A stretch of DNA of 64,000 nt from a virus, in IMG/VR virus record IMGVR_UViG_3300047388_000292, positions 34,428 through 98,427 of that record; one strand, written 5' to 3'. A program made the position numbers and the translations under genes. The notes beneath the pieces were generated by a model. It worked only from the letters and a program-made list of their open reading frames with translations, had not been told where the DNA came from and did no database searches. Position 1 is the stretch's first letter; each line of letters begins with the position of its first letter. Of this stretch, positions 24,887 through 32,675 are shown in pieces.

Positions 24887-24969
24887 GATTTACTCGCCGA
24901 CCATATCCAACGAGCATGGTTGTCTACATGCTCGCAATCAGTAAAGCTAAAAGAGACGAGAGACGATGA
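24883..24969 (+). CDS. Micro-protein, 28 aa
   Basis: ATGA overlaps on both sides suggest translation. The peptide has a short hydrophobic centre (M-V-V-Y-M-L-A-I) between basic ends and might touch membranes. Unassigned. Confidence 0.35.
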   Translation: MRFTRRPYPTSMVVYMLAISKAKRDERR

Positions 24970-25208
24970 GTCAGTTTCCATATACAGACGAGACCGGTAG
25001 GCGAGTCAGGCCGGCGCCGCTGACGTTCGAGATCGAATGGCTTGATTACAAGCGTAAGGTGATCGGGCGAGATGAGATCCGTAAGGTGGATCTCTCGGCG
25101 GCGATCAACTACGCCTGCAATCAGTTGAAAGCAGCCAAGCGCTCTCCAATATGGGACGCTCACGGCTTCTTTGTCCAGTCCAAGCGAGAGGAGATGATGC
25201 AACGATGA
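24966..25208 (+). CDS. Unknown small protein, 80 aa
   Basis: Preceded by GAGACGAGAGACG and coupled on both sides. L-T-F-E-I-E-W-L-D-Y-K-R-K-V-I-G then a helix with Y-A-C-N-Q-L-K-A-A-K. No family is recognised. Confidence 0.5.
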   Translation: MSQFPYTDETGRRVRPAPLTFEIEWLDYKRKVIGRDEIRKVDLSAAINYACNQLKAAKRSPIWDAHGFFVQSKREEMMQR

Positions 25209-25567
25209 GCACAACTGAGAAACATCAGGGATATACAAACTACGCGACGTTTGGCGTAGCGGTAACACTCGACAATAATCGGCCGTGGGCGGAACGCATT
25301 CACGCGATTACGTTTGCAGCGATCGATAATGCTCCAACCGACGAGAACGTCTCCGGGAACATCTGGACCGTTGAGGAAACGGAGCGCTTCCGGCTCTCCG
25401 ATGCGATCAGGGATTACGTAGAGAATCTATGCGAGTCTGGCATCCGATCGGTGAGCGACGCTGGCCTAATGGCGTCTCAGATGGTGCAAGCTGGACTATG
25501 CGAGGTCGATTGGCAGGATCTCGCGCGCACCTATCTCGACCTAGCGAAAACTGAGTGGGAGCGATGA
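25205..25567 (+). CDS. DUF7249-like phage protein, 120 aa
   Basis: G-Y-T-N-Y-A-T-F-G-V-A-V-T-L-D-N-N resembles the N-terminal signature ('TYETWNVALWxxND') of small phage proteins grouped, as I recall, under DUF7249. The C-terminal half is helical with W-Q-D-L-A. The function is unknown. Confidence 0.5.
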   Translation: MSTTEKHQGYTNYATFGVAVTLDNNRPWAERIHAITFAAIDNAPTDENVSGNIWTVEETERFRLSDAIRDYVENLCESGIRSVSDAGLMASQMVQAGLCEVDWQDLARTYLDLAKTEWER

Positions 25568-26061
25568 CAGAATCATTTGAGAATCTGCGCGCCACGTCGC
25601 TGAACCCAGAGCAGCACGAGCGCACGTGTGGATACTGGTACACGGTGACCAATGGCGCGATGGCTCATACAGCGTTCGCTACTCGTGCCGGACTAAACCG
25701 CTGGCTACAGGAGCGTGGGTTGAGTCTCAAGACTGACCTACCCGCACAAGGCGAGTGGGGTACTACCGCGATCGTCGGCACATATCGCAAACGCGCGTAT
25801 TTGTACGACACTGACAAATTCGAGGAGATGCTTAGCGATCTAGAGGGTTCGCCAGATTACCGCGATCGTCGAGACCGCGCGATTGCTACTGCGGTTCTCG
25901 ACAATGCTAACTATATCGACGGACAAATCGATGATGAACTGAGAGAGATACCCGGGGAGATCGAGACAATCTGGCGTCTCGCCCGATCACTGGACTGTGA
26001 CTACGTACGGTTGGATGCAGACGGACCAGTTGACGAGACCCTGCCGACCTGGGATTGGTAG
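25564..26061 (+). CDS. Conserved phage protein with AGLNRWLQERGL motif, 165 aa
   Basis: A family seen in phages and prophages: Y-W-Y-T-V-T, H-T-A-F-A-T-R-A-G-L-N-R-W-L-Q-E-R-G-L, then I-V-G-T-Y-R. The fold and role are not known to me. Start at the ATG at 25564 in an ATGA-type overlap. Confidence 0.55.
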   Translation: MTESFENLRATSLNPEQHERTCGYWYTVTNGAMAHTAFATRAGLNRWLQERGLSLKTDLPAQGEWGTTAIVGTYRKRAYLYDTDKFEEMLSDLEGSPDYRDRRDRAIATAVLDNANYIDGQIDDELREIPGEIETIWRLARSLDCDYVRLDADGPVDETLPTWDW

Positions 26062-26472
26062 ATGAATCCAGCCGTAGCCATCGGCGCCACAGTTCTAGGC
26101 GCCGTCGCAGCAATCTCGCTCAGCACATCACCTGGAGGGGGGAGTCCTACTCCTGCGAGCACTCCTAAGCCCATAGACCTATGCGCGACGAGTCAACCCG
26201 CGGCTTACTGCACCGCGCTCGCATGGCAACGCGCAGGAAGCCCAGAGACAACGCCACCGCACTCGGCGAGCAAGGGAGATCCGCTGAGAGGAGCCCTCTA
26301 CAAGATCGCCCCGCCGATCATCGTCGCGAAGACAACCAAGACGCCGAAGACCAAGACGAGAACGAAAACGGTTTACAAGACTCGAACTATCACTCAATAC
26401 CGCACAACGCCAACTCCAGTCCAGACGACGACGTTCTCGGTGCTGGGAAAAACAAAAACGCAAATTCCATAG
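26062..26472 (+). CDS. Membrane-anchored Pro/Thr/Lys-rich protein, 136 aa
   Basis: The N-terminus (V-A-I-G-A-T-V-L-G-A-V-A-A-I-S-L) is a membrane span or signal. The rest is disordered, with a Lys/Thr stretch (K-T-T-K-T-P-K-T-K-T-R-T-K-T) that could bind cell-wall polymers. No family is recognised. Confidence 0.5.
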   Translation: MNPAVAIGATVLGAVAAISLSTSPGGGSPTPASTPKPIDLCATSQPAAYCTALAWQRAGSPETTPPHSASKGDPLRGALYKIAPPIIVAKTTKTPKTKTRTKTVYKTRTITQYRTTPTPVQTTTFSVLGKTKTQIP

Positions 26473-26486
26473 AGGGAGATGAACAC

Positions 26487-26729
26487 ATGAACACTCGAAG
26501 GATCATTAGCACAATCTCAATCGCGGGGTCTATTGCACTCGGCGTCTCCGCTTGCGGCGGACAATCCGGCCCGTGCGTCGTTCTCGCGAACGGCGGAAAT
26601 ACGCTCTGCGGCGGAACGGCTGCGAGCTGGTGTCGAGCGACAGACCCACTACGGCAATTAGCGGCGAGTAATCTGACGAACTCCTCAAACGATCTCTGCC
26701 AAACGATCGAGAGTCAGTACCCACAATGA
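26487..26729 (+). CDS. Small lipoprotein, 80 aa
   Basis: AGAGGGAG precedes the ATG. The signal ends in L-G-V-S-A-C-G-G, a lipobox, so the mature protein would be lipid-anchored with four further Cys. Small phage lipoproteins often block superinfection; that role is an inference here. Confidence 0.6.
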   Translation: MNTRRIISTISIAGSIALGVSACGGQSGPCVVLANGGNTLCGGTAASWCRATDPLRQLAASNLTNSSNDLCQTIESQYPQ

Positions 26730-26896
26730 AGTTTCCATACAACATGATCGAAAAGCTAGAGGAATATCGAGACTACTACTCAGTCTCACCAAACTCAGAC
26801 GCGTGGCGCCGACTTGGCGAGAAGTCCGTCAACGAGATCAAACAGGACGAGATCGCTCTATGCCGACTTGAAGATGACGGAGGACCCTGCCGATGA
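26726..26896 (+). CDS. Unknown small protein, 56 aa
   Basis: ATGA overlaps at both ends. Tyr-rich and charged (Y-R-D-Y-Y-S-V-S-P-N-S-D-A-W-R-R-L), with two Cys at the end. Unassigned. Confidence 0.5.
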   Translation: MKFPYNMIEKLEEYRDYYSVSPNSDAWRRLGEKSVNEIKQDEIALCRLEDDGGPCR

Positions 26897-27078
26897 CTGA
26901 GCAAGACTACTGCCGCACAGTCGCCTTTGGACTAATTCGCGCCGCCGATGCCGCACTCTGGCACGCACATTCACTACTCGACGCCGCCAAAGACGAACAC
27001 CGCGATCGAACGCGCGAGGTAGCACAACGAACGCGACGACTTGGAGATGACCTACACAACGTAATCGAGTGCTCATGA
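26893..27078 (+). CDS. Unknown helical protein, 61 aa
   Basis: All helix with alternating charges (A-A-K-D-E-H-R-D-R-T-R-E-V-A-Q-R-T-R-R). It could be a small coiled coil. Coupled to both neighbours. Confidence 0.5.
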   Translation: MTEQDYCRTVAFGLIRAADAALWHAHSLLDAAKDEHRDRTREVAQRTRRLGDDLHNVIECS

Positions 27079-27293
27079 CGATATTCGTCGCGATCGTGCT
27101 GACCGCCGATGAAGCCAAGGCTGCGGCTAATGCTTGTGCGTCGGTAATGACGGCTGGCCGCGGGTTGTTTTCTCTTGGCCATCCAGTATTCACCGCTGCT
27201 CTCGCCATCGAAGATGCGATGGTCAAAGCCGGCGCAATGGACCCACTACCACGCCATCTGCGAAACAAAGAAGAGAAATATGACCTGGGCTGA
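27075..27293 (+). CDS. Unknown small protein, 72 aa
   Basis: M-T-I-F-V-A-I-V-L-T-A-D-E-A-K-A-A-A-N-A is a strand then a helix; the second half is helical. Overlaps the next gene by 14 bases. The function is unknown. Confidence 0.45.
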   Translation: MTIFVAIVLTADEAKAAANACASVMTAGRGLFSLGHPVFTAALAIEDAMVKAGAMDPLPRHLRNKEEKYDLG

Positions 27294-27579
27294 GACCGTC
27301 CAACGCCGGAACCGTCTGATTGCCGTCGCCGCTGAGCTTGAGTCCGCGGAGGAGCGCATCCGAGAAGCTGTAGTCGCGTGGGAGAAGACCGTCGAGCTCG
27401 CTGAGGATCCCGACTTCGGTCTTCCCTGCTGCGCTCAGAGTCCTTGCCACGACCTACACGACGAGATGATCGCTGTATGCCGTCGCCTACGACTCTCTCG
27501 GCGAGTTGTCGAGCACCGAGTAGAAGCGCTGAGGCGAGAAGCTCAGAATGTCCCACAACGAGAGGAGATCCACGCATGA
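27280..27579 (+). CDS. Coiled-coil-like protein with Cys pair, 99 aa
   Basis: Start chosen at the ATG at 27280 with AAGAAGAG upstream. Mostly helical (L-E-S-A-E-E-R-I-R-E-A-V-V-A-W-E-K), with a C-C-A-Q-S-P-C-H insert. Unassigned. Confidence 0.5.
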   Translation: MTWAETVQRRNRLIAVAAELESAEERIREAVVAWEKTVELAEDPDFGLPCCAQSPCHDLHDEMIAVCRRLRLSRRVVEHRVEALRREAQNVPQREEIHA

Positions 27580-27710
27580 GCCAAGATAACTGGCACAAAC
27601 TCCGAGACTGGCTAACGAGAGTCTTCGGCGAGACTGAAGGCGAAAAGATGTTTGCCGATCACGTCAAAGAAGCCCGGAAGAACGGACTCGAACTACCACA
27701 GGACAAATAG
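27576..27710 (+). CDS. Small protein, 44 aa
   Basis: ATGA-coupled, preceded by GAGAGGAG. A compact helical peptide (W-H-K-L-R-D-W-L-T-R-V-F-G-E). After it comes a short inverted repeat (AGCCTA..TAGGCT) and a GTAGGAC, marking a sub-operon boundary. Confidence 0.5.
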   Translation: MSQDNWHKLRDWLTRVFGETEGEKMFADHVKEARKNGLELPQDK

Positions 27711-27764
27711 CCTAACCTGATAGGCTTGACTGTAGGACAATTCAACGAGTTGAAGGAGACGAGA
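27711..27764 (+). promoter_or_regulatory. Short gap with inverted repeat and GTAGGAC
   Basis: AGCCTA and TAGGCT (27709-27725) can form a six-base-pair stem, followed by TTGACT and GTAGGAC (27732-27738). TTGACT could be a -35 element, but no clear -10 follows at the right distance. A weak promoter/operator candidate. Confidence 0.3.
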
Positions 27765-27989
27765 ATGACTGTTGTAGATGATGATGAGAGGGCTCGAGAT
27801 GCTGCGATCGAGAGCGAACTTCTTCCCGGCCCTTACCGAATCAATCCTGCCACCGATCAAGCAATGAGGCTTGAGTACCAAGTCCCCGAGCGAGGCCACG
27901 TCGTCGTGACCGATGTATTTGGGGGTTGCGAAAGGACGATCACGGCGGATGAGTGGAACGAGTGGAAGCGTTGCGGGTCAAATGACTGA
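27765..27989 (+). CDS. Unknown small protein, 74 aa
   Basis: Start at the ATG after GGAGACGAGA. Acidic N-terminus and a beta-like middle (G-H-V-V-V-T-D-V-F-G-G). The function is unknown. Confidence 0.5.
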   Translation: MTVVDDDERARDAAIESELLPGPYRINPATDQAMRLEYQVPERGHVVVTDVFGGCERTITADEWNEWKRCGSND

Positions 27990-28110
27990 CGTCGAGAGAG
28001 TCATCGGATCTTCAATCGCTATCGGATTTTGGGCGATGATCACCGCAGTAGGTATCGGCGAGTTGGCCTACAAGATCACGACGAAGATCATTGAGAGGAG
28101 GCGAGGATGA
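27982..28110 (+). CDS. Single-span membrane micro-protein, 42 aa
   Basis: I-G-S-S-I-A-I-G-F-W-A-M-I-T-A-V-G-I-G is a single membrane span followed by a basic tail (I-I-E-R-R-R-G). Overlaps both neighbours. Possibly a small inner-membrane effector. Confidence 0.5.
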   Translation: MTDVERVIGSSIAIGFWAMITAVGIGELAYKITTKIIERRRG

Positions 28111-28343
28111 TGAGCGACGTCAAGATGAATCCTGAGATCCTGCAACATGGCGTCGAGGCAACTATCGCACAACTACACGACTATCCCCGCCGGATCGTCG
28201 TCGCGCTGACAGAGGACGAGATCATGGAGTTAGACAGGATGTGCGTCGAACCGAAGTACGAGATGTCTCAGGTTGTCCGGGAAGACATCCACAAAAAGCT
28301 TCGCACCGCGCAAATGGATGCCTTTGTAGCGAGACACGGATGA
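28107..28343 (+). CDS. RHH-like small protein, 78 aa
   Basis: The C-terminal part (R-I-V-V-A-L-T-E-D-E-I-M-E-L-D-R-M then M-S-Q-V-V-R-E-D-I-H-K-K-L) resembles a ribbon-helix-helix unit. GGAGGCGAGG lies right before the start. It might be a regulator; the call is weak. Confidence 0.45.
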   Translation: MMSDVKMNPEILQHGVEATIAQLHDYPRRIVVALTEDEIMELDRMCVEPKYEMSQVVREDIHKKLRTAQMDAFVARHG

Positions 28344-28744
28344 GTGATACTAAATACGTCCATCTCGGCGAGGAGGAAATCTCTATCTTCCAGTCGATCG
28401 CTGCGTCGCTGGAGAAAATCGCTAATCCTCCAATCATCATGGATGATCATAGTAATCCGATCCTTTTATCAACTCTCCCTCAATACCTCGCCGGCCTGCG
28501 TGAAGCGCTAGATAGCGCAATGAAGTCACAGGCTTATTGGTGTTCACGATACGACGAAGCAATTTCTCACAGTCTCCCACATCGCAGAGATCCAGTCGCG
28601 ACGTACATCAAGCGTTGGCGAAACCGCTACGACGAGAACACCTCGGGATGGATCGCGCTCGACAACCTCCTCGATGATTATCGCTTACATGCCGACACCG
28701 GCACCAAGCTCAGCGACGACGTCAGAATAGGAGATGAATCATGA
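28340..28744 (+). CDS. Unknown protein, 134 aa
   Basis: ATGA-coupled to the previous gene. Helical with an I-F-Q-S-I-A-A-S-L-E-K-I segment and a W-C-S-R-Y-D-E-A. No motif is recognised. Confidence 0.5.
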   Translation: MSDTKYVHLGEEEISIFQSIAASLEKIANPPIIMDDHSNPILLSTLPQYLAGLREALDSAMKSQAYWCSRYDEAISHSLPHRRDPVATYIKRWRNRYDENTSGWIALDNLLDDYRLHADTGTKLSDDVRIGDES

Positions 28745-29421
28745 AACTTGTAGGTATGGTTTCCTTCTGGGATGAAGACCCAAACTTGCTACGCAGTTGC
28801 TTCGATGGGATGACAAAGCTTGGCGTTACTCACGTCGTCGCAGTAGACGGAGTCCTTGACCTCTACCCCGGCGGAGAATCAAACTCTGCCGTCTACAAAC
28901 ACAAGATCATACTCGAGATGACAGAAGCCCGCGGAATGGATCTCCTCCTCTACCGCAACCAAGAGCGCTGGACTGGGAACGAAGTCGGCAAACGACAGTT
29001 CATGCTAGATCTAGCGCTCGCCATAACGACAGCCGAGGACTGGCTCCTCGTCTGGGACACCGACTACGTCCTGCTGGAACCATTCCATCCAAGATATCTG
29101 TTGGAACATACCGACCTCAACTTTGCCGATGTTTCCTACGGCGAGGACCCAGACCATCTCTACCACGCCCGCTTACTTATGCGCGCTCAGACCGGACTCC
29201 AGTTGAGGACAAACCACTACGCCTACTACGAGGACCTCACTGATGTGATCGGCTCGTGGTTCCTACCAGACAACCGCCGCGACGGCGGAGAGAATCCGCA
29301 AGCACTCGACCTGACCAAGCTCATCCGAGTCCACCACGACCATTCTCTGCGTCCACAGGAGAGGCTCGACGGGCGCACGGTGTTCTATGAGCGGCGCGAT
29401 GAACAGAAAGTGGAGTGGTAA
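28741..29421 (+). CDS. GT-A-type glycosyltransferase-like protein, 226 aa
   Basis: The N-terminal fold (V-G-M-V-S-F-W-D-E then H-V-V-A-V-D-G-V) and the metal-binding D-x-D at residues 106-108 (L-L-V-W-D-T-D-Y) fit a small family-2-like glycosyltransferase. The C-terminal third is charged and may hold the acceptor site. Phage glycosyltransferases modify host surface sugars or phage DNA; which applies here cannot be told. It lies in the accessory block next to a DNA translocase. Confidence 0.6.
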   Translation: MKLVGMVSFWDEDPNLLRSCFDGMTKLGVTHVVAVDGVLDLYPGGESNSAVYKHKIILEMTEARGMDLLLYRNQERWTGNEVGKRQFMLDLALAITTAEDWLLVWDTDYVLLEPFHPRYLLEHTDLNFADVSYGEDPDHLYHARLLMRAQTGLQLRTNHYAYYEDLTDVIGSWFLPDNRRDGGENPQALDLTKLIRVHHDHSLRPQERLDGRTVFYERRDEQKVEW

Positions 29422-29606
29422 TGAACAAGCTACGTGGGGAGTGGGGCACCTGGATCGAAAACAAAGATCATCACATAACAACGATCGTGGGATGGCTACC
29501 AGACGATGAGAGTGAACCGACAAGCCACAAAATGGCGATGGAGTCTCATCGTGACGCACATCTTCTCGTCGATATTCTGAAATCACTTGAGGCGAAACCA
29601 CAATGA
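29421..29606 (+). CDS. Unknown small protein, 61 aa
   Basis: TAATG and ATGA junctions join it to the glycosyltransferase and FtsK-like genes. W-G-T-W-I-E-N-K-D-H-H-I-T-T then a helix. Unassigned. Confidence 0.5.
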   Translation: MNKLRGEWGTWIENKDHHITTIVGWLPDDESEPTSHKMAMESHRDAHLLVDILKSLEAKPQ

Positions 29607-30742
29607 CTTGGCGACTCCCACCCTGGGACTTTCCGGTCTCCGAGCGTCCATTCGACGACGACAAGATCCTCGACGCGGGCATTGCGCTTGTCGAGAAGTT
29701 CGCTTCGCTAGGCGTCGAGTGTGAAGTTCAGGACATCTCTGTCGGCCCATCCACAACCATCTACGAGCTGCGCGCAGGCCCGAAGACGACGATGCGCGAG
29801 TTTCGGCGCCTAGACCGCGCTCAGGATCTCGCGTACGAGCTCGGAGCAGCCAGCGTACGGATCCAGACCCCGATCCCCGGCCGGCGCGTCGTCGGTGTGG
29901 AAGTTGGGAGCCAGAATCGCCGACCTGTCGTCCTCGGAGACGTCCTGCAGGCTGCGTCTGCACCGCTCACAGCCGCGCTGGGGCTCACGGACGCTGGTCC
30001 GCTGGGGTTGGCGCTCAACGAGTGCCCGCACACGCTCCTGGCAGGCCGCAGCGGTGCCGGGAAGTCAAACCTCCTGCACGGGATCCTCGCCTCTCTGCTC
30101 GTGTGCTCGACCCCAGATGATCTTCGTCTTATATTAGTGGACACTAAGATGACCGAGCTCGTGAAGTGGGCTGGCATCCCGCACTTGCTGGGAGAGCCAC
30201 TGACGAACGTCAACCGCGCACTCGACGGCTTCGACTGGCTCTGCATGGCAATGGAGGAGCGCTACGAGGAGATCGCCTCGATGGGCTGCAGTGACATCGC
30301 TGAGTACAACGCGACGCGGTCACTCCTCAAGCTCTCGACGATGCCCTACTACCTGCTCGTGTGCGATGAACTCGCAGACGCGATGATGATGGCTGCCGGC
30401 GAACTCGAGTCCTACGTCGTGCGCCTGGGTCAGAAGGGGCGCGCGGCCGGCGTGCATCTGCTACTTGCCACGCAAAGCCCGCGGGCACAAGTGTGTTCAG
30501 GGCTCATCAAGGCAAACATGGGCGCCAAGATCGCGCTACGCACGGGAACGGCACTCGACAGCCGTGTGATCCTCGACCAAAACGGTGCCGAGAGCTTGCT
30601 AGGCAAAGGTGATGGCTTGTTTGATGACGGCTCGAGTGGCCAGCTCCAGCGTTTCCAAGCTCCACTCATCGCACCTGAGACCATCCGCGAGATTACCGGA
30701 TGGTGGAAAGCACAAGTACGAGAGGAGGTTGCTGCAGCATGA
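29603..30742 (+). CDS. FtsK/SpoIIIE-like DNA translocase ATPase, 379 aa
   Basis: Walker A is A-G-R-S-G-A-G-K-S (147-155) and Walker B is L-L-V-C-D-E-L-A-D (251-259). Between them and after lie the FtsK features: L-R-L-I-L-V-D-T-K..L and G-R-A-A-G-V-H-L-L-L-A-T-Q-S-P. The N-terminal 120 residues resemble the FtsK alpha/beta entry. There are no membrane spans and no gamma winged helix, so it is about half the length of FtsK, closer to the soluble translocases of conjugative elements and actinophages. It might move phage or plasmid DNA during replication or segregation. Confidence 0.75.
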   Translation: MTWRLPPWDFPVSERPFDDDKILDAGIALVEKFASLGVECEVQDISVGPSTTIYELRAGPKTTMREFRRLDRAQDLAYELGAASVRIQTPIPGRRVVGVEVGSQNRRPVVLGDVLQAASAPLTAALGLTDAGPLGLALNECPHTLLAGRSGAGKSNLLHGILASLLVCSTPDDLRLILVDTKMTELVKWAGIPHLLGEPLTNVNRALDGFDWLCMAMEERYEEIASMGCSDIAEYNATRSLLKLSTMPYYLLVCDELADAMMMAAGELESYVVRLGQKGRAAGVHLLLATQSPRAQVCSGLIKANMGAKIALRTGTALDSRVILDQNGAESLLGKGDGLFDDGSSGQLQRFQAPLIAPETIREITGWWKAQVREEVAAA

Positions 30743-30918
30743 ACCCTCATTGGCAAATCAGGACCAAAGACGGAAAAGTGTTTCCAATCTATCACGCGTC
30801 TGATCAGCAACGCATCATGGCAAAGTGCTTATGGGTCTACCTTCACCCAAAACTTACCGGATCATCTCGCGAGGTACTCCAATATATAGATGAAGTCGAA
30901 AGAATGGTTGCAGCATGA
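30739..30918 (+). CDS. Unknown small protein, 59 aa
   Basis: ATGA overlaps join it to the FtsK-like gene and the following membrane protein. W-Q-I-R-T-K-D-G-K-V-F-P-I-Y start and helical end. Unassigned. Confidence 0.5.
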   Translation: MNPHWQIRTKDGKVFPIYHASDQQRIMAKCLWVYLHPKLTGSSREVLQYIDEVERMVAA

Positions 30919-31082
30919 AGTATGAACTCGCCGCGATTGCTTGCGCTCTGCTTGCCATCGCCATAAACGATGGGACCAAAGGTCTTGAAACTAGTCGTTC
31001 CGTAAATACCCTAATAGCGCTCATCTGGGCGGCGCTCGTCACTATCGCCACTGTCTTCGTCTTCAAAGGTGTTGCAGCATAA
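30915..31082 (+). CDS. Two-span small membrane protein, 55 aa
   Basis: Two hydrophobic segments (L-A-A-I-A-C-A-L-L-A-I-A-I and L-I-A-L-I-W-A-A-L-V-T-I-A-T-V-F) separated by a polar loop. Coupled to the FtsK-like operon. A holin-like or membrane-anchor role is possible. Confidence 0.55.
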   Translation: MKYELAAIACALLAIAINDGTKGLETSRSVNTLIALIWAALVTIATVFVFKGVAA

Positions 31083-31115
31083 ACACTGCTCGATAACCCG
31101 CATTACGGAGACCTG
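31083..31115 (+). repeat. Intergenic GCTCGATAAC repeat, copy 1
   Basis: GCTCGATAAC at 31088-31097 followed by TTACGGAGAC about six bases later and then the ATG. This is one of three copies placed before consecutive genes. Confidence 0.5.
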
Positions 31116-31418
31116 ATGAAACGCGACGACATCAACGTGGAGGCCGTGAAGTACCAGATCATCGTCCAAGGCGACGATGGCGACGAACTATGGGAGGCCG
31201 ACAGCGACTATGAAACCAATCGCGGCAAGGCGCGACTCGCAGCAAAGACGATGTTGCGCTTCGGTCGGCGGATGGTCACGCAGCCACCCGAAGCCGCCCG
31301 CGACGTGGAACTAATCGCCTACATCTACGAGGGCAAAATGGTCAACGTCGGCGACGAGACCGACGAGGATTGGGTGTTTGAGTCCGACCCAGCCATCCAA
31401 GCCGAGATCGTCCACTAA
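31116..31418 (+). CDS. Unknown protein, 100 aa
   Basis: Preceded by the GCTCGATAAC/TTACGGAGAC element. The product alternates strands and helices (Y-Q-I-I-V-Q-G-D-D-G-D-E-L) and is acidic. No family is recognised. Confidence 0.5.
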   Translation: MKRDDINVEAVKYQIIVQGDDGDELWEADSDYETNRGKARLAAKTMLRFGRRMVTQPPEAARDVELIAYIYEGKMVNVGDETDEDWVFESDPAIQAEIVH

Positions 31419-31460
31419 CGCTCGATAACGCGGTCTAGCGACCCCTTACGGAGACACGAT
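31419..31460 (+). repeat. Intergenic GCTCGATAAC repeat, copy 2
   Basis: GCTCGATAAC at 31420-31429 and TTACGGAGAC at 31446-31455, the latter serving as ribosome site for the next gene. Confidence 0.5.
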
Positions 31461-31676
31461 ATGGAAACCACACACCCGCCACTGCTCGGCCTCGGTGCCG
31501 TGCTCGCACCCGAGAGCGAGGAGCTAGCCACTCGCCAGCGGGACGCCTTCAATCACGCCGCTCTGGCCTACTCAGAGGTTACCGGAGCATGTGTGCCAGA
31601 GGCCATGCATCGGGCCATCGACACCTACCTCCGCGTGATGCGCGAGGGGGTTCATAACGAAACGACACCCGCGTAG
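31461..31676 (+). CDS. Unknown helical protein, 71 aa
   Basis: Follows copy 2 of the repeat. Helical, with E-S-E-E-L-A-T-R-Q-R-D-A-F-N-H-A and a C-V-P-E-A-M-H region. Unassigned. Confidence 0.5.
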   Translation: METTHPPLLGLGAVLAPESEELATRQRDAFNHAALAYSEVTGACVPEAMHRAIDTYLRVMREGVHNETTPA

Positions 31677-31735
31677 CGGAACGCTCGATAACGTCGTCTT
31701 ACGTCAAACCAACATCAACGAGAAGAGACGAGTAA
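31677..31735 (+). repeat. Intergenic GCTCGATAAC repeat, copy 3
   Basis: GCTCGATAAC at 31683-31692; here the TTACG.. half is degenerate (TTACGTC) and a GAGAAGAGACGAG ribosome site follows before the patatin-like gene. Confidence 0.45.
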
Positions 31736-32671
31736 ATGACCACTACACAAGCAGATGGAATCTTCAGCGGAGGGGGCATCAAAGGTTTGGCGTTTGCCGG
31801 CGCAATCCAAGCTGCCGAGGAAGCTGGCTACACAGAGTGGGGAAGCCTCGCCGGCACATCCGCAGGCGCGATCTGCGCGCTTGCAATGGCTCTCGGCTAC
31901 GACGCCGCTGGACTCAAACAACTGTTCTCCTACGATTTCTCGAAGCTCGACGACGAGATCCTCGGATTCATCCCCAACTACTTTGGCCATGCGATCACAA
32001 AGGGCAACGGCCTGACAGCGTTCATCGCGTCAATCCTCGCCAACGCACCGCTCAAGACCAGTTCGTTTGAGGTCTTTGGTGAGTTGCCGGACGGCAAGCT
32101 GCAGGTGATCAGCACTGACATCACCCGTCAGCGCATGATCGTCTTCCCTCGAGACGCGGCGCTCTACATCGACCCGCTAACCGACAAGCCGTATAAACCG
32201 AGCATGTTTCCACTCGCGCTCGCTGTGCGGATCAGCGCCGGCTACCCCGGATTCTTCCCACCGGTCCTGTTGAAAGACGCAGCATCCGGGCAGGACTCAG
32301 CGCTTGTCGACGGGGGCGTGACTTCCGGCTTCCCGATCTTCCTGTTCGACACACCGAAGCCCACGCGGCCAACCTGGGGATTCGAGCTCTACGACGGGCC
32401 ACCGAACAATCCGATCAGCGGACTACTGTGGCCAATCGGCATGATCAACGCAATCATCAACACCGGCATCAACTCACTCGACACGTTCGAACTCGAAACA
32501 TTCGGAAACCGGATCGTCGCGATCCCCACTGGCTCGGTATCAGCACTCAACTTCTCGCTGACCGACGTACAGAGGAAAGAGCTCTACGACTCGGGCTACC
32601 AGACAACGAAGAAGTTCTTCGCAGCGATCCCGGATCCTACGAACCGCTTCGGCGCAACACCAAGCGTCTGA
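31736..32671 (+). CDS. Patatin-like phospholipase, 311 aa
   Basis: All patatin hallmarks are present: oxyanion loop G-G-G-I-K-G (12-17), nucleophile elbow G-T-S-A-G with Ser42, and the D-G-G motif with Asp192. The family hydrolyses membrane phospholipids. There is no signal peptide, so it acts from inside the cell. In a phage it could help lysis, alter the membrane of lysogens, or act as an abortive defence effector as CapV does in CBASS, but no cyclase partner is visible nearby. It is the last gene of the rightward block and ends five bases from a convergent gene. Confidence 0.85.
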   Translation: MTTTQADGIFSGGGIKGLAFAGAIQAAEEAGYTEWGSLAGTSAGAICALAMALGYDAAGLKQLFSYDFSKLDDEILGFIPNYFGHAITKGNGLTAFIASILANAPLKTSSFEVFGELPDGKLQVISTDITRQRMIVFPRDAALYIDPLTDKPYKPSMFPLALAVRISAGYPGFFPPVLLKDAASGQDSALVDGGVTSGFPIFLFDTPKPTRPTWGFELYDGPPNNPISGLLWPIGMINAIINTGINSLDTFELETFGNRIVAIPTGSVSALNFSLTDVQRKELYDSGYQTTKKFFAAIPDPTNRFGATPSV

Positions 32672-32675
32672 TTCC

